DNA from: Maniola hyperantus
Taxonomy: Eukaryota > Arthropoda > Insecta > Lepidoptera > Nymphalidae
Reading direction: 5' to 3'
NCBI RefSeq assembly: GCF_902806685.2
Contig: NC_048554.1
Coordinates: forward strand, 11,284,001-11,348,000
Length of the DNA stretch: 64,000 nucleotides
This document shows, one piece after another, positions 22,401-32,000 of this stretch (within the stretch, counting starts at the first letter, position 1; each line of letters begins with the position of its first letter). A program made the translations under genes and the position numbers. The notes below the pieces were generated by a model. That model saw only the letters and a program-made list of their open reading frames with translations, searched no databases and had not been told where the DNA came from.

Positions 22401-24862
22401 ATGATTACAAATGGTGGAGGTTATATTAATATATTTATTAAGTAACTACCGTCGAAGTGGGTTGTGCCTAATTTTAAACAAAGATCCCTAATAAAATTAT
22501 GCAGTTGATCATATAAAACCTGCCAAGTGCAAGTCGGACTCGCACACGAAGGGTTCCGTACCAAATCTATAAAAACGGCAAAAAAAACCATGTCTGTTGA
22601 ATGGGAGCCCCCTTAAATTTCTTTTTCTGTTTTTTTAGTATTTGTTGTTATAGCGGCAACTGTACCTAGGTAATGGTGGATTTAGGCGGCGCAAGATCTT
22701 GTGCGTGGAAGCTGTCCTTGTCCAGAAGTGAATATCTATCGATTGATGATGATGATCATACCTAATTAGGTCTACAAGTCTGATTCGAGCCTACGACCTC
22801 GCTGTGGTTCTACAATAGAAAAGTTTCATTTATTCTTTACCAGGAAGTCATAAACAGTTGACGATTTATTTTGATTTGTTCCAATGAAATGTTTATTAGC
22901 TATCGTAGTCAAGGTAGCGTCAATAGAATAGAAATACATTGAAAGTGGCACTGACGGGTGATTGATCACCTGCTCTGAGGAAGTGCTTCCCGGGAATGGT
23001 GCCCAATCGATTAATAAGTATAGTCCGCGACAGGTCGAGATGGCAATCGAGAAGGGAACTCCCCGCATACCCGCACAGCCCCGCGCTAACCCTGTGCGGG
23101 CGAGCGGTAACGTGCGGGTGTGTGGGGCGTCCCCTCGCCTCATACCCCGATTCCCATCTCGACCTGTCGCGTACTATAGGTATGATTTGAGTTTCTGGTC
23201 GCTACGTCTGTCTCTATGAGGGTAGGTGGTCTTTATGACCTCCCTGGTGCAGTGGTGAGTGCTCTGGTCTTATAAATAGGAGATCCCAGGATCGATTCCC
23301 GGCAGTGGCATTTTGGAAATTTATGATTTCTAAATTATCGCTGGTCTGGTAACTCTCCAGAAAAAATCCGTTGTCCCGTTGCCACGTGAGTGAAGGACAA
23401 ACCAACTAAACAATCAAACAAACACACTGTCGTGATAGGTTATGTGATAATTAAGAAGCCTATTTGTTTCTTTAACTAACTTTAATTAATTAGGTACCTA
23501 TACCTACTTAATCATGGATTTTTTTTTTAATTTATAGACTAGCGCTTGGCTGCAATCAGACCTGGGTGGCAAGTGATAATCCAATTAGCATCAAAACTTT
23601 TTACTATTCAAAAAGTATCGCTCAATTAACTGACTCATTGGTCGTGTACACTGCTCACGAAGATAGGATCATATTATTGTACTAGCTGCCCCGGCGAACT
23701 TTGTATCGCCTAACAGTCAATTCTAACTTTTATAATTTTTCTCTCCGTAAGAACCATCCTCGTACTTCAAGGAATATTTTAAAAAAAGAATTAGCGAAAT
23801 CGATTCAGCGGTTCTCGAGATTTGCGATGACCAACACATTTGGCGATTCATTTTTATATTATAGGCTAGCTGATCCGCCGCGGCTTCGCTCGGGTGGAGT
23901 TTAGAAAATTGAGGGGGAGGTTGAATTAAATATTTCTCTCCAAATTAATAAGAACCATCCCCGTACTTCAAGGAATATTATAAAAAAAGAAGCACCTAGC
24001 GAAATCGGTTCAGCTGTCCTCGAGATTTGCGATCAGCAACACATTTTGCGATTCATTTTTATAATATGTAGATGAAGCATGTTTCTGTTACCTATTGTCA
24101 GATGTGGGTGTGTGATGTGTCATTTTCTACTATTGGAATGATAACATCGTTGCTGGATGATTTAACTCTGAAACTATGCTCTGAAATCTTAAGGAAAGTA
24201 CCTATTAGTTATGAACTATAGAACTGTGAAATATGATTTTCATCATTCGAGTTTTCTTTTTTTATTTACCGACTGCCCAGATTTGGGTGTACGTTAGAAT
24301 CATTTAGGCTACAATTTTATTGAAAAAATCAATATGGCGGCTGTATGCCGTTGTTATTAACCGACTTCCGAAAAGGAGGTGCTTCTTAATTCGGTTTGTT
24401 TTTTTAAATGTATATAAGTCCCGATTTCTCCGGGATTTTGAACCGTAATTTTTAGTTAGTTTTTGGCAAGGCAATCATGTTTTTTAATTTTAGATATTGT
24501 GACTGATTGCTGCTGTGACAGCCTATCAATCCGCACATGGCCAGCGTGGTAGACTATGGCCACAACCTTACTCACTCTGAGAGGAGACCCGTCCTCTGTA
24601 GTGAACCGGCGATGATCGTGATGATGATGAAGTAATTGCTATAGATTTCAAACGAAACGAAAGCTCAAGTGAAATGGAATTGATTTACTTACAGAAAACA
24701 CTGTCCTTACCTACCCACCTAGTTATTTGGTTTGTATTAATTTGATGCATTTTAAAAACAAAGTTTAAATCGAAGATTTGAAACAATAAGGAAATAATTA
24801 ATTTACTCACCGTAAAGGTATCGCACCACAAAAGCGACTCTATTATCCCATGTGTACGCCAT
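13405..24862 (-). CDS. Scp: Sarcoplasmic calcium-binding protein (EF-hand), 4 coding exons
   Basis: Coding exons, in transcript order, are 24811-24862, 20021-20187, 18484-18717 and 13405-13527. All junctions are GT/AG and the phases fit (52+167+234+123 = 576 nt), giving 191 aa. The start MAYTWDNRV and end LFGPLEL are typical of invertebrate sarcoplasmic calcium-binding proteins, which are about 190 aa long and buffer cytosolic Ca2+ in muscle and neurons. EF-hand loops are visible at residues 18-29 (DIDNNGYLDARD), 70-81 (DFDKDGIVTVDE) and 114-125 (DINADGIIGVEE). The fourth hand, around residues 150-165, lacks loop residues, as is usual in this family. Loop 1 ends in Asp, not Glu. Exon 1 carries only 17 codons and part of the first loop codon, so the 4.6-kb first intron starts inside EF-hand 1. 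Introns 1 and 3 are full of SINEs, MITEs and a 2.7-kb TIR element. Which paralogue (Scp1 or Scp2 type) it is cannot be settled here. Confidence 0.93.
14203..14296. mobile_element. Family Q short element
   Basis: GAACTCTCGGTTTGATCCTG through AAATCAAAGAATAATAGGGC. The inverted copy at 61,248-61,366 shares both blocks. Confidence 0.45.
15364..15539 (-). mobile_element. tRNA-derived SINE (family A), 3' part, split copy
   Basis: This carries the SINE body (GAGAGGAGACC-type block, tail side) on the minus strand. It is interrupted at 15540 by the 2.73-kb TIR element and continues at 18266. Confidence 0.8.
15540..18265. mobile_element. 2.73-kb TIR DNA element inserted in a SINE, TSD ATTT
   Basis: The ends are inverted repeats: the left end begins CTCGACTCTAGTATCATAAG and the right end is its reverse complement, matching 29 of the first 30 bases. 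Both ends are flanked by ATTT (15536-15539 and 18266-18269). Removing the element and one ATTT restores a continuous minus-strand SINE, as in the uninterrupted copy at 58,100-58,292. The interior is AT-rich and has only short frames (under 75 codons), with no transposase motif I can recognise, so this looks like a non-autonomous or decayed copy. A 4-bp duplication with TIRs is found in several superfamilies (for example Sola, Chapaev and Ginger types); the class is undetermined. It lies in intron 3 of Scp. Confidence 0.8.
18266..18376 (-). mobile_element. tRNA-derived SINE (family A), 5' tRNA-like part, split copy
   Basis: The tRNA-like head of the SINE that starts at 15364. On the minus strand it has an A-box-like TAGCCTAGTGG and a B-box-like GTTCGATCCCGGG block. 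It overlaps no exon and ends about 110 nt downstream of Scp exon 3. Confidence 0.8.
18880..19092 (+). mobile_element. Family I retroelement
   Basis: Starts CTAATATTATAAATGCGAAA and ends ACGCGGACGAAGTCGCAAGC then ATCATCTAGT. In Scp intron 2. Other copies: 14,706-14,857 (-), 25,969-26,155 (-), 28,402-28,590 (-), 53,085-53,280 (-), 60,288-60,420 (-), 63,563-63,760 (+); composite at 32,412-32,705. Confidence 0.65.
19630..19761. mobile_element. Family D element, degraded
   Basis: GATATGAGGCAGGGAGACGC, then CACCGGGTTAGTGCGGGG and a right end near CTACTATAGG. Fragments of the same family also lie at 15,283-15,362 and 31,052-31,140. Confidence 0.55.
20221..20410 (-). mobile_element. tRNA-derived SINE (family A), partial
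   Basis: Minus-strand copy from the (ATC)n tail to the TTTTCCTTCACC-like block, without the tRNA head. It lies in Scp intron 1, just outside exon 2. Confidence 0.75.
20445..20740 (-). mobile_element. tRNA-derived SINE (family O), interrupted
   Basis: On the minus strand the head has an A-box-like TAGCTCAACGG and a B-box-like GGTTCAAAC, followed by a body ending GGGAAAGGGGGATATTAG-like. The body is split by a 142-bp MITE at 20511-20652. A short related fragment is at 38,037-38,090. Confidence 0.75.
20511..20652. mobile_element. hAT-like 142-bp MITE in a SINE, 8-bp TSD
   Basis: The ends CAGTGGCGTGCA and TGCACACCACTG are inverted with one mismatch. The flanks are GTACGACG (20503-20510) and GTACGACA (20653-20660), 7 of 8 identical. 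An 8-bp duplication with CAGTGG-type tips is the signature of hAT elements. No transposase is encoded. Confidence 0.75.
21228..21457 (-). mobile_element. Family B element, half copy
   Basis: The half carrying TTGTTCATGAACAC, the GACAGACGGACAG run and the end ACGGAACCCTAA. It lies in Scp intron 1. Confidence 0.65.
21458..22515. other. Scp intron 1 interior, no feature recognised
   Basis: AT-rich sequence with short unsupported frames and no repeat family identified. Confidence 0.45.
23019..23179. mobile_element. Family D GC-rich TIR element
   Basis: Left end TATAGTCCGCGACAGGTCGA, right end its inverted partner, with a GC-rich CCCGCACA-type core. Confidence 0.75.
23236..23405 (+). mobile_element. 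Family K SINE, head plus short body
   Basis: GACCTCCCTGGTGCAGTGG and GATCGATTCCCGGCAGTGG blocks, then a body running into ACGTGAGTGAAGGACAAACC. Confidence 0.55.
23683..24072 (+). mobile_element. Family H elements, two tandem copies
   Basis: Copies at 23,683-23,870 and 23,871-24,072 share AAGAACCATCC, CGTACTTCAAGGAATATT and TCTCGAGATTTGCGAT. Further copies: 33,929-34,118 (+) and 41,646-41,835 (-). Confidence 0.65.
24513..24632 (+). mobile_element. tRNA-derived SINE (family A), partial
   Basis: A short copy with a direct jump from a head remnant (GTGACAGCCTA) to the CAATCCGCACATGGCC block, so about 150 bp of the usual body is deleted. It ends in a GATGATGATGA tail. Confidence 0.65.
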
Positions 24863-24969
24863 AATTACTGCACCCTATTTCACTGTCCGTTACTTTGTTT
24901 TCAACTTTTCAGTCAACTCGCACGAGTAAACTTTCCGAATTACTAACCGGCCGAGTAGCGCGGTGCCCG

Positions 24970-25006
24970 ACTGTGGATAGTCACCGACTGGCGCGCGCTA
25001 TATTAT
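24970..25006 (-). promoter_or_regulatory. Candidate core promoter of the Scp gene (TATA-like box and initiator)
   Basis: Read on the minus strand, ATAATATA (25006-24999) is followed about 30 nt later by CACAGTCGG, whose CAGT (24973-24970) fits the arthropod initiator core. This would place transcription start about 110 nt upstream of the Scp ATG at 24862. The spacing is right for a TATA promoter, but only transcript data can confirm it. Confidence 0.4.
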
Positions 25007-25159
25007 GACTTGGTCAAGACAATACAGATGCGATGCGGCACGTCACGATTACCGATATATACGTCTACTGCCTAAATATATCTACGCTATAGTAATTCGT
25101 GAGTATAGGATTTGGTTTGAGCTTGGCAACGTATGATTGGGGTGACTATGACGCTAAAT

Positions 25160-25337
25160 ATAGTCCGGACAAAAAGACTCCTCACGCGCGATTTTAACTC
25201 TATGGGTCAATTGTCATGTCAAAAGTACGGTTCACCGCAGGTTAACCTTTAAAATATGGACTAAAATCGTAGTTTTGACATGAAATTTTACACATAAAAT
25301 TAAAATGGCGAGGGAGTAGTTAAATTTTACGCGTTAT
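25160..25337. mobile_element. Family C palindromic MITE upstream of Scp
   Basis: Starts TATAGTCCGGACAAAAAG, with ATGTCAAAAGTACGGTT and TTTGACATGAAATTTTAC blocks and a degraded right tip. It lies about 190 nt upstream of the inferred Scp transcription start. Confidence 0.65.
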
Positions 25338-25397
25338 ACAGGATTCAGAGGCATTATATTGTAACTGTTCGACTTATTACACACGGTCGACCAGCTA

Positions 25398-25600
25398 GGT
25401 GATTCGCTAACTCAGTGTCTAACACAGAATGATAGCCACCGAGGTTGGTTGGTTCTACATTGCTGCTTCACTGGGTGGTAGTAAAATATTTTTTCGTAGA
25501 AAACCTTCAACGGATTAAAAAATGAGCTCTGTGGCTATCGTTCAGTGTTAGAGTTGTGAATGTGTGTGAAATGTAGAGTGAGTTAGAGAATCCCCCCACA
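25398..25600. repeat. Inverted-repeat element between Scp and Txndc15
   Basis: TGTCTAACACAGAATGATAG (25,414 on) pairs with GGCTATCGTTCAGTGTTAG (25,532 on). A longer repeat-like tail with CGTACGCATGCACACG runs to 25,740. Confidence 0.5.
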
Positions 25601-25756
25601 GTTGCCCATCGACGGCGACCGTTAAAATCTGTAAATGGATATAAATGGAAGACGTCGTGCGTATGTGCATTGCGCACGCAGTAGCGGCGACGTACGCATG
25701 CACACGACTGTCTAGGCCCTAGGGCAAAAGGGCATTCCACACCTTATCGGTTCGTA

Positions 25757-25935
25757 TCAGAAACGTTGAGTAAAAACATTTCGTATGAGAAGATTGGATG
25801 TTCGGCTTTGTAGAGTGTTGTCTCTGTCACTCATATCTATGTGACGTTTTGTCGGTCTCAACGACAGAGCCAACGCTCTTCGAAACCGTTATCTCTATCT
25901 AAAGATCGATGTACAATATTTCCTGCCGGGTACTC
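25757..25935. mobile_element. Family E element
   Basis: GTTCGGCTTTGTAGAGTG core, TTTTGTCGGTCTCAACGAC and a right end near TTCCTGCCGGGTACTC; diverged. Confidence 0.55.
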
Positions 25936-25940
25936 TACAT

Positions 25941-27085
25941 CATCAGAGGCAACCATCTTTATAAAGGTCTAGCTGATGCCCACGACTTCGTACGCGTGGA
26001 ATTAGGTTTTAAAAATCCCGTGGAAACTCTTTGATATGTCACTCTCCAGGTCTTAAACTTTACCCATGCAAAAAACACGTCGATCCGTTGCTCCGTTGCG
26101 ACGTGATTGAATGACAAACCAACAAACAAACACACTTTCACATTTATTAGTGCCTTAGAATGATTTATTTCTAGCAAATCTTTTCAACAAACGATTGCTT
26201 AAGGGATAGGGATTCTTTATGACAGGTAGTATCATAAAGAATAATATTATAAATGTCCAGCCTAAAGAAGACAATCATGGTCATCCTGGAAGTGACACCG
26301 GCTAATCGGTAGCAGTGCAAGGTCGAGATCGACTGTAATTAATGTTATATCGACGCCCAATCGCCCACGACACGGTAATATTGCCCACGACATGTGTGAC
26401 GCCTTCTATTATACTTACTTATCCGATAGTTTTTTGAAATTGAAAAAACAATATTTTAACGGATAGGTAGGGTAGGGTAGGTAGGTACATCAATTTACAT
26501 TAAACCAAGAGTCTATTCCAATTTGATCGGGAAAATCCTATGAAAAACGATTTATTACCTATACCTATTTAAGTGGTTTTTGTTAGTCAGTCCCGTCCGC
26601 TATTGTTGCATCCTCTCTAGCTTTAGTTATAACTACGTAATTATTTATATTATCTTATAAATTAACAATTTTGACCATCAGTACCTACTACCTACCTATA
26701 AGCGTAGGTAACATGTTACCTATTCTGAATAAATAATTTGACTTTTTGGCTTTCTATTTTCTATTCACACCTCGTTTATTGTGTAAACTGTGTTTTGAAT
26801 CAAGTTCAAAAGTTAGTTAACTATATTTAGTAATACGAATACTTTAATAAATTACATTAAACTAAAATGTAAGAGTCCATGTCCAACAAAAAAATAGATC
26901 GCAGTTCTATGGTTACACGACTGTCAGTGTCAACTGTCAACCATCAAAAATATTGTCTATGGTCCAGACTAAAAATCAAAAATGTTGTTTTCGAATTTCG
27001 CAAGTGGAATTCTGAATTTGTAATTAATTAATTATTTAATGTTAAAGACGAAACGATCTTTCTTGTTTAACTAAAAACTCGTAAA
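25941..27085. other. Spacer between Scp promoter region and Txndc15
   Basis: A family I fragment (25,969-26,155), TAGGTA runs near 26,460, then about 250 bp of non-repetitive sequence before the Txndc15 start that probably holds its promoter and 5' UTR. Confidence 0.45.
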
Positions 27086-28177
27086 ATGCGCTTCCACATC
27101 AGGAGCTATGCTTCGTTTCTAGTCATACTGCTTATATGTAAGTAAAAACATTGAAATTGTAAACACCTTGAGTCCGTCGTTTTCATAATAATTTACAATT
27201 TAAAATAGGGATTTTAATGTAAATTTCTGGCGTACCAATAAATTTAACGTTATTAAGTTGCTATTTAACTGACAATTTAAGTAATTAATTAACTTTGTAA
27301 TAAGAACTGGTCATGCAAGATTATTTGAATCAATAAATAGTTCGTAATTCTTATTTCAGGCCTTCCTATAGCTTCACAGTTCGATATAGATGAAGAAGCA
27401 GACGCTTTAAAGGAAGACAATGACTTTTCTACCGTCGACGAATCTGAATCTCTTCTCTCCAACGTAGTCTCAGATGTGAACAAAACCCTAACTAATCTAT
27501 ACAATCAAGTTACATTCGCCAATGTCACTGTGGATACAAATAAAACTAATGCAAATGAAACAAGAAAACTAGTTAAATGTAAGGAAATAATTTATGAAAC
27601 TGATACAGATCCGTCAGTTGAAATTGTTAATGGTACAGCTCTTGCGAAGTTGCTCCAAGTGAAACCGGACATTCAGAGCCGTGATGTTGAAGCTGATTGT
27701 GTACTTGTCCTATTTTTTGCAAGACCTTGCCCGTTCAGTGCTCACGCTGCACCACATTTTAATGCACTAGCCAGATCATACCCAAATATTAAAATGGTTG
27801 CACTGGATGCTCTGAAATATCATGGAATAAATGCGCAGTATGGGATAGTAGGTGTACCAACATTAAAAATGTTTCACAATGGAAGACCAGTCGGTAAATT
27901 CAATGGTACAGAGTACAATATCCATTTATTCAGCAAATTTGTTCATGTTATAACAGGACAGAATCCTCAAGTGTTACTAGTCACTTCAAAAGACTTTCAA
28001 GGACCAGTGTCGAGTGTTGTAGAAAAAGAAACAGATTATTTCCTCATTCTGTCGTGGCTGTTCATTGTAATCTGTTCAATTTATTACTTCATGGAATCAA
28101 AATGGTGGAAAATGATTGTGGAAATGATCCAGAACAATTGGAGGGAATCTGAGGCACAACATGAGCATAATGATTAA
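27086..28177 (+). CDS. Txndc15: TXNDC15-like ER thioredoxin-domain membrane protein, 2 exons
   Basis: Exons 27086-27137 and 27360-28177 are joined across a 222-nt GT/AG intron (phase 1), giving 289 aa. Residues 1-23 form a signal peptide (hydrophobic FLVILLICLPIA). The luminal part holds at least six N-X-T sequons (N58, N72, N78, N83, N108, N199) and an acidic stretch at 26-45. A thioredoxin-like domain covers about 130-220, with strand DCVLVLFFA, then C141-P-F-S144, and the cis-proline loop VGVPTL (P184). A transmembrane helix spans about 244-261, followed by a short charged tail. This order and the SAHAAPHFN helix match the TXNDC15 family, a single-pass ER/ciliary transition-zone protein whose human gene is linked to Meckel-Gruber syndrome. 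The site is CXXS, as in the family, so classical dithiol oxidoreductase activity is unlikely. The gene converges on Grhpr; the stops are 498 nt apart. Confidence 0.88.
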
Positions 28178-28387
28178 ATGATAGCTTTATTTGAGATGTG
28201 TAAATATAATTTATTTCTGGAAACTATTTATTATTATTTATATGTCACAGCAACATCATAATATTTCACAACTTATCAACTAAATCACTAAATCTATTAT
28301 CAAAATTGGTTTATCAAATTACTCATTTTTCATCACCATTTTAAGACACATCCAATGTTATTAATATACCTAATACCTATGTGTTGG

Positions 28388-28393
28388 AATAAA
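28388..28393 (+). promoter_or_regulatory. Candidate poly(A) signal of Txndc15
   Basis: An AATAAA hexamer lies 211 nt after the Txndc15 stop codon, just before a repeat fragment that starts near 28,400. It is the first canonical hexamer seen on this strand after the stop. Confidence 0.4.
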
Positions 28394-28401
28394 CTTAAAT
28401 C

Positions 28402-28590
28402 ATAAAAGATGATGCCCGTGACTTTGCCCACATAGAATTGCGTTTTTTTTTGTTAAACACTTTAATTTTCTGGCATAAAGCTTATGTCCATCTCTAGAAT
28501 GCAAGCTATCTCTGTACCAACTTTCATCAAAATCGGTAAAGCAGATGGGGTATGAAACACACACTCACATTTAATAATATTAGTATGGAT
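28402..28590 (-). mobile_element. Family I fragment in the Txndc15/Grhpr convergent gap
   Basis: Minus-orientation copy from GATGCCCGTGACTTTGCCC to AATATTAGTATGGAT. It fills most of the 498-bp space between the two stop codons. Confidence 0.6.
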
Positions 28591-28675
28591 AATTATATAA
28601 TAAATTCTAAAATTATTTATATTAATCATTCCTTAATATTAAGTACAATATCAGAAAAATAAATAATCTTTAAAG

Positions 28676-30525
28676 TTAGAAATATTTTAATTCTGCTGGC
28701 ATTTCTGTACCATTCAAAGCAGCAAGTATATTTGAGGCAGTTAGCTCGCTCATGGTATTCCTTGTACCGATTGTCGCACTGCCAATGTGAGGTAGAACAA
28801 CACAATTCTTCAGCTTGAATAGTGGACTATCCAGAGGCAATGGTTCCGGAGTTGTCACATCCAAACCAGCACCCCAAATGATATTATTTTCAAGAGCATA
28901 AATCAAAGCATCTTGATCAACCAATGCACCACGACTTGTATTTACAAAGACAGCACTGCGTTTCATCTTCTCAAATGCACTTTTGTTAAACAACTCTTTT
29001 GTCTCTGGTACTAATGGAGCACAGACTATGACAAAGTCACTTTCTCTAAGCAATTCCTCAAAGTTAACTTTGATAGCTCCAACTTCTTTTGCCTCTACTC
29101 TTTCGCTGCGGCTGAAATAAAGTATTTTGGCAGTGTTAAAAGACTTGACGCGCCTCGCGACAGCCTGACCTATTCTTCCGAAGCCGACCATGCCAACAGT
29201 GGCGCCGTTAAGTCCTGGTCCTGTCATATATTGGGGGGCCCAGGAGACCCATCCACCGGTTTTAGCATCATGCTGCGCTTCTGGTAGTCTTCTTGATGTT
29301 GCAAGTAACAAGGCCATCTGAAAACATAAGTTATTTGCTTATTTTAAACCCATAGTTGACAGATTACATTGCAATTAATGTTAAATCTCATTATTATATT
29401 GAGGCTGATGTACATTACTTTTTTGTAAGTAATAAGTATTTTTCTGAAATTACATTTAGTACATTTTTTTCCAATATATAATTTAGTATATTTGATTGAG
29501 ATATTTTCATATTCAAATGAAGATAGTTGTTACCTTCCACAGCTAATTTGAAAACAATTAATTTGAATTATTAATTTAGATTTTAGGTAGAAATAAGTTT
29601 AGGTTTTGATATTCAAATCTGGATTAAAATAATGTTATAGTTACCGTAAGTTCAGCTGTGGCATCAGTCAAAACATCAGGTGTATACCCAATTCTGATGC
29701 CCCTTTTTCTGCACTCTTTCAAGTCTATGTGATCATAGCCAACAGATATGGTGCCGATAACTTTTAGCTGAGATCCAGCAGCATCGAGCACTTCATGATC
29801 TATCTTCTCATTGAGAGAGCAGTATATCGCATCTACACCGGTGACACCTTTAAGAAATTCTTCTCTTGGGACTGGCGAGGCATCTTTCCATGTTTTGACT
29901 TCACATCTGGAATGTGAGATTATGATTTAAACTAGTTTATGCTCGTGACTACGTCCGCATGGACTACACAAATTTCAAACCCCTATTTCACCCCCTTAAG
30001 GGTTGAATTTTCAAAAAATCCTTAGCGGATGCCTATTATAAAGGAAAATGTAAATAAAATTGAATATATGAAACAGATTTATCTCTACAAATCTGCCTTG
30101 TTTTAACTCTGCACTGTCTTAAGTATGAGCAAAGTCAAAGTGTGCTCTATAGATCTAAGCCTTAAAGCTCTAGGAAGTTAGTTGGGCTACGTTTTATTTG
30201 ATTAGCAAAAGCACATACTAGCTAGAGATTTTTGAAACAAACAAAAAAACAAGTTCAAACCAGGGTTTAAGAAAATCATAGCTAGGCTTAATCTATGTAT
30301 TTGTTAGGGTTATAAAATAATTTTATTACTTAGTAAAATAATTGGTTACTTATATCAAATGATGTTAACTCACTGTTTTTTCAGCAATTCTATGCCACAT
30401 TCTGGCATATCCGATCTTGTGACGTAAACTAGAAATCTTCCAGAGCTCATGTTTCTTGAAAAGTTGTTTACCAGACCTTTACGGACTAAACTAGCGACAG
30501 AAACGACGAGCGTTTTATAAATCAT
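28676..30525 (-). CDS. Grhpr: Glyoxylate reductase/hydroxypyruvate reductase, 3 exons
   Basis: Exons in transcript order are 30374-30525, 29645-29906 and 28676-29317 (152+262+642 nt, GT/AG introns, intact phase), giving 351 aa. It belongs to the D-2-hydroxyacid dehydrogenase family and would reduce glyoxylate or hydroxypyruvate with NAD(P)H. The Rossmann motif G183-F-G-R-I-G188 and catalytic residues R267 (NTSRGALVD), E296 (DVTTPEP) and H315 (LPHIGSAT) are all present. The substrate-side motif TISVGYDHID is in exon 2. The first in-frame ATG (30525) adds 25 residues rich in basic and hydroxylated residues with no acidic residue (MIYKTLVVSVASLVRKGLVN then NFSRN) ahead of the second Met (MSSGRF), from which the protein would be 326 aa, near the usual 328. 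The extension reads as a mitochondrial presequence, so two starts could give two locations. It ends PAELKYF. Confidence 0.93.
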
Positions 30526-30595
30526 GAATTAGTACGATTTAGTGCGGTTTTCGAGCATAAAATTAATTTCCGGGTTCTAAAAGGTCACGGAGATC

Positions 30596-30751
30596 TCAAG
30601 GCAGATACTTCGGCGCTGCTTCGGAAACTTTATTCTCCTTTTCGCCCTTGAAAAACGATGGTTTCGCGACGTAGATAGCCAGATGTAGCGCCACTACGGT
30701 CGCCAATATCACTTTGCCTTTTGTAGATTTAATAAAAGATAGGCCTGACAT
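30596..30751 (-). CDS. Candidate 51-aa single-pass membrane microprotein
   Basis: This ATG-to-TGA frame of 52 codons lies on the same strand as Grhpr and ends 70 nt upstream of the Grhpr start. The product begins MSGLSFIKSTKGKVI, has a 16-residue apolar stretch (residues 14-29, VILATVVALHLAIYVA) flanked by lysines at 8, 11, 13 and 30, and a charged tail FFKGEKENKVSEAAPKYLP. A basic N-terminal segment, a short helix and a charged tail are typical of small mitochondrial inner-membrane or ER proteins. Codon use is GC-richer than the surrounding DNA, including many G/C third positions. I do not recognise the family. It could be a separate gene, the first cistron of a dicistronic Grhpr mRNA, or a translated upstream frame. 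A 9-codon ATG frame sits between it and Grhpr. Confidence 0.5.
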   Translation of the reverse strand: MSGLSFIKSTKGKVILATVVALHLAIYVAKPSFFKGEKENKVSEAAPKYLP

Positions 30752-31150
30752 AGTAGTACTTAGGGTTTATCTAATTACACGAAACCTAATTTACTATCAT
30801 CATATGTGTTATAAAAAGGCATATTAGGATTATTAGGCAAAATAAAAACTAACCTTAACAATTAACAACACTGTTATCACAATTATGATAACAAATGTCA
30901 GAATGACATTGACGTAAACGTTTGACTGTAATTTTTAATCGTTGTTGCAGCTGTAAGTTCTAGGCTATTGCCAAGTTTACTGTACTCTATGGTGCACTGA
31001 TAATTTGATTCGTTTGGACTTCGATGGAAGTACGCATAGATTAATATGTATGAAGTACGCGACAGGTTGAAATGGTAATCGGGGAGCGAACGCCCCGCAC
31101 ACCCACACCTAACCCGTGCGGGCGAGCGCGGGTGACGTATGACGGTTGTT

Positions 31151-31190
31151 AACTAGGTTTCTTCAAAATATTATTTGAAGAAACCTAGTT
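31151..31190. repeat. Perfect 17-bp-arm hairpin
   Basis: AACTAGGTTTCTTCAAA and its inverse around a 6-nt loop. A second perfect hairpin (ACTAATTGTTAA arms) is at 31,405-31,431. Confidence 0.7.
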
Positions 31191-31639
31191 ATAATTACGC
31201 TATGTAACGTCATAATAGCTACTCATACTTAATAAACAAAATATATTATATCAAGATGTCTCATCTCATCGCATTTATCAGAGAAACTGTAGAATGGTAA
31301 CTAGGTATAGGTAGGTACCTACCTAATGATTATTAAGTATTAAAAACAAAGCTTACGATGAATTGAGAACCTCCTTCTTTTTTGAAGAAAAGAAGGAAAG
31401 AGAACTAATTGTTAATTATTAACAATTAGTTTAAGACACCCGTTGCGATTGGCTACAACCTCATCAACAGACAAATACTAAGTTGATTCGATTTCTCTCG
31501 GCCGCAGACTAGACGCTGAATTCCTTTGCCGAAACGTGTTAAATTAAAAAGTTACGTGCGTTTCATTCAGTATTAGGCATCTAGCACATGAAGATAATAT
31601 GTACCAGCTAGCTACCTATTTTTTTGCATAAGTAAAAAT

Positions 31640-32000
31640 CATCATCATAAATAATCGTCCACCGCTGGACATAGGTCTCTTGTAAGGACTTCCACACGCC
31701 ACAGTCTTGCGCCGCCTGAATCCAGCGGCTCCCTGCGACTCGTCTGATGTCGTCCGTCCACCTAGTGCGGGGTCTTCCAACACTGCGTCTTCCGGTGCGA
31801 GGTAGCCATTTCAGCACCTTGGGACCCCAACGTCTATCGGTTTTACGAACTAACTATGTGCCTTGCCCATTGCCACTTCAGTTTCGCAACCCTTTGAGCT
31901 ATTTCGGTTACTCTAGTTCTCCTACGAATCTCCTCATTTCTGATTTGATTACGTAGAGGAACTCCAAGCAAAGCTATCTCCATCGCCCGCCAAGTAAAAA
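31640..32000 (-). mobile_element. RTE-type non-LTR retrotransposon 3' end
   Basis: Minus-strand C-terminus with RNEEIRRRTRVTEIAQRVAK, TGRRSVGRPRTRWTDDIRR and W.SLQETYVQRW, broken by frameshifts, with a CATCATCATAA tail near 31,640. Confidence 0.75.

Noticed and set aside
25507..25740. 77-codon minus frame with Cys/Arg-rich peptide
   Set aside because: Lies in an inverted-repeat element upstream of Scp and has no family match I recognise.
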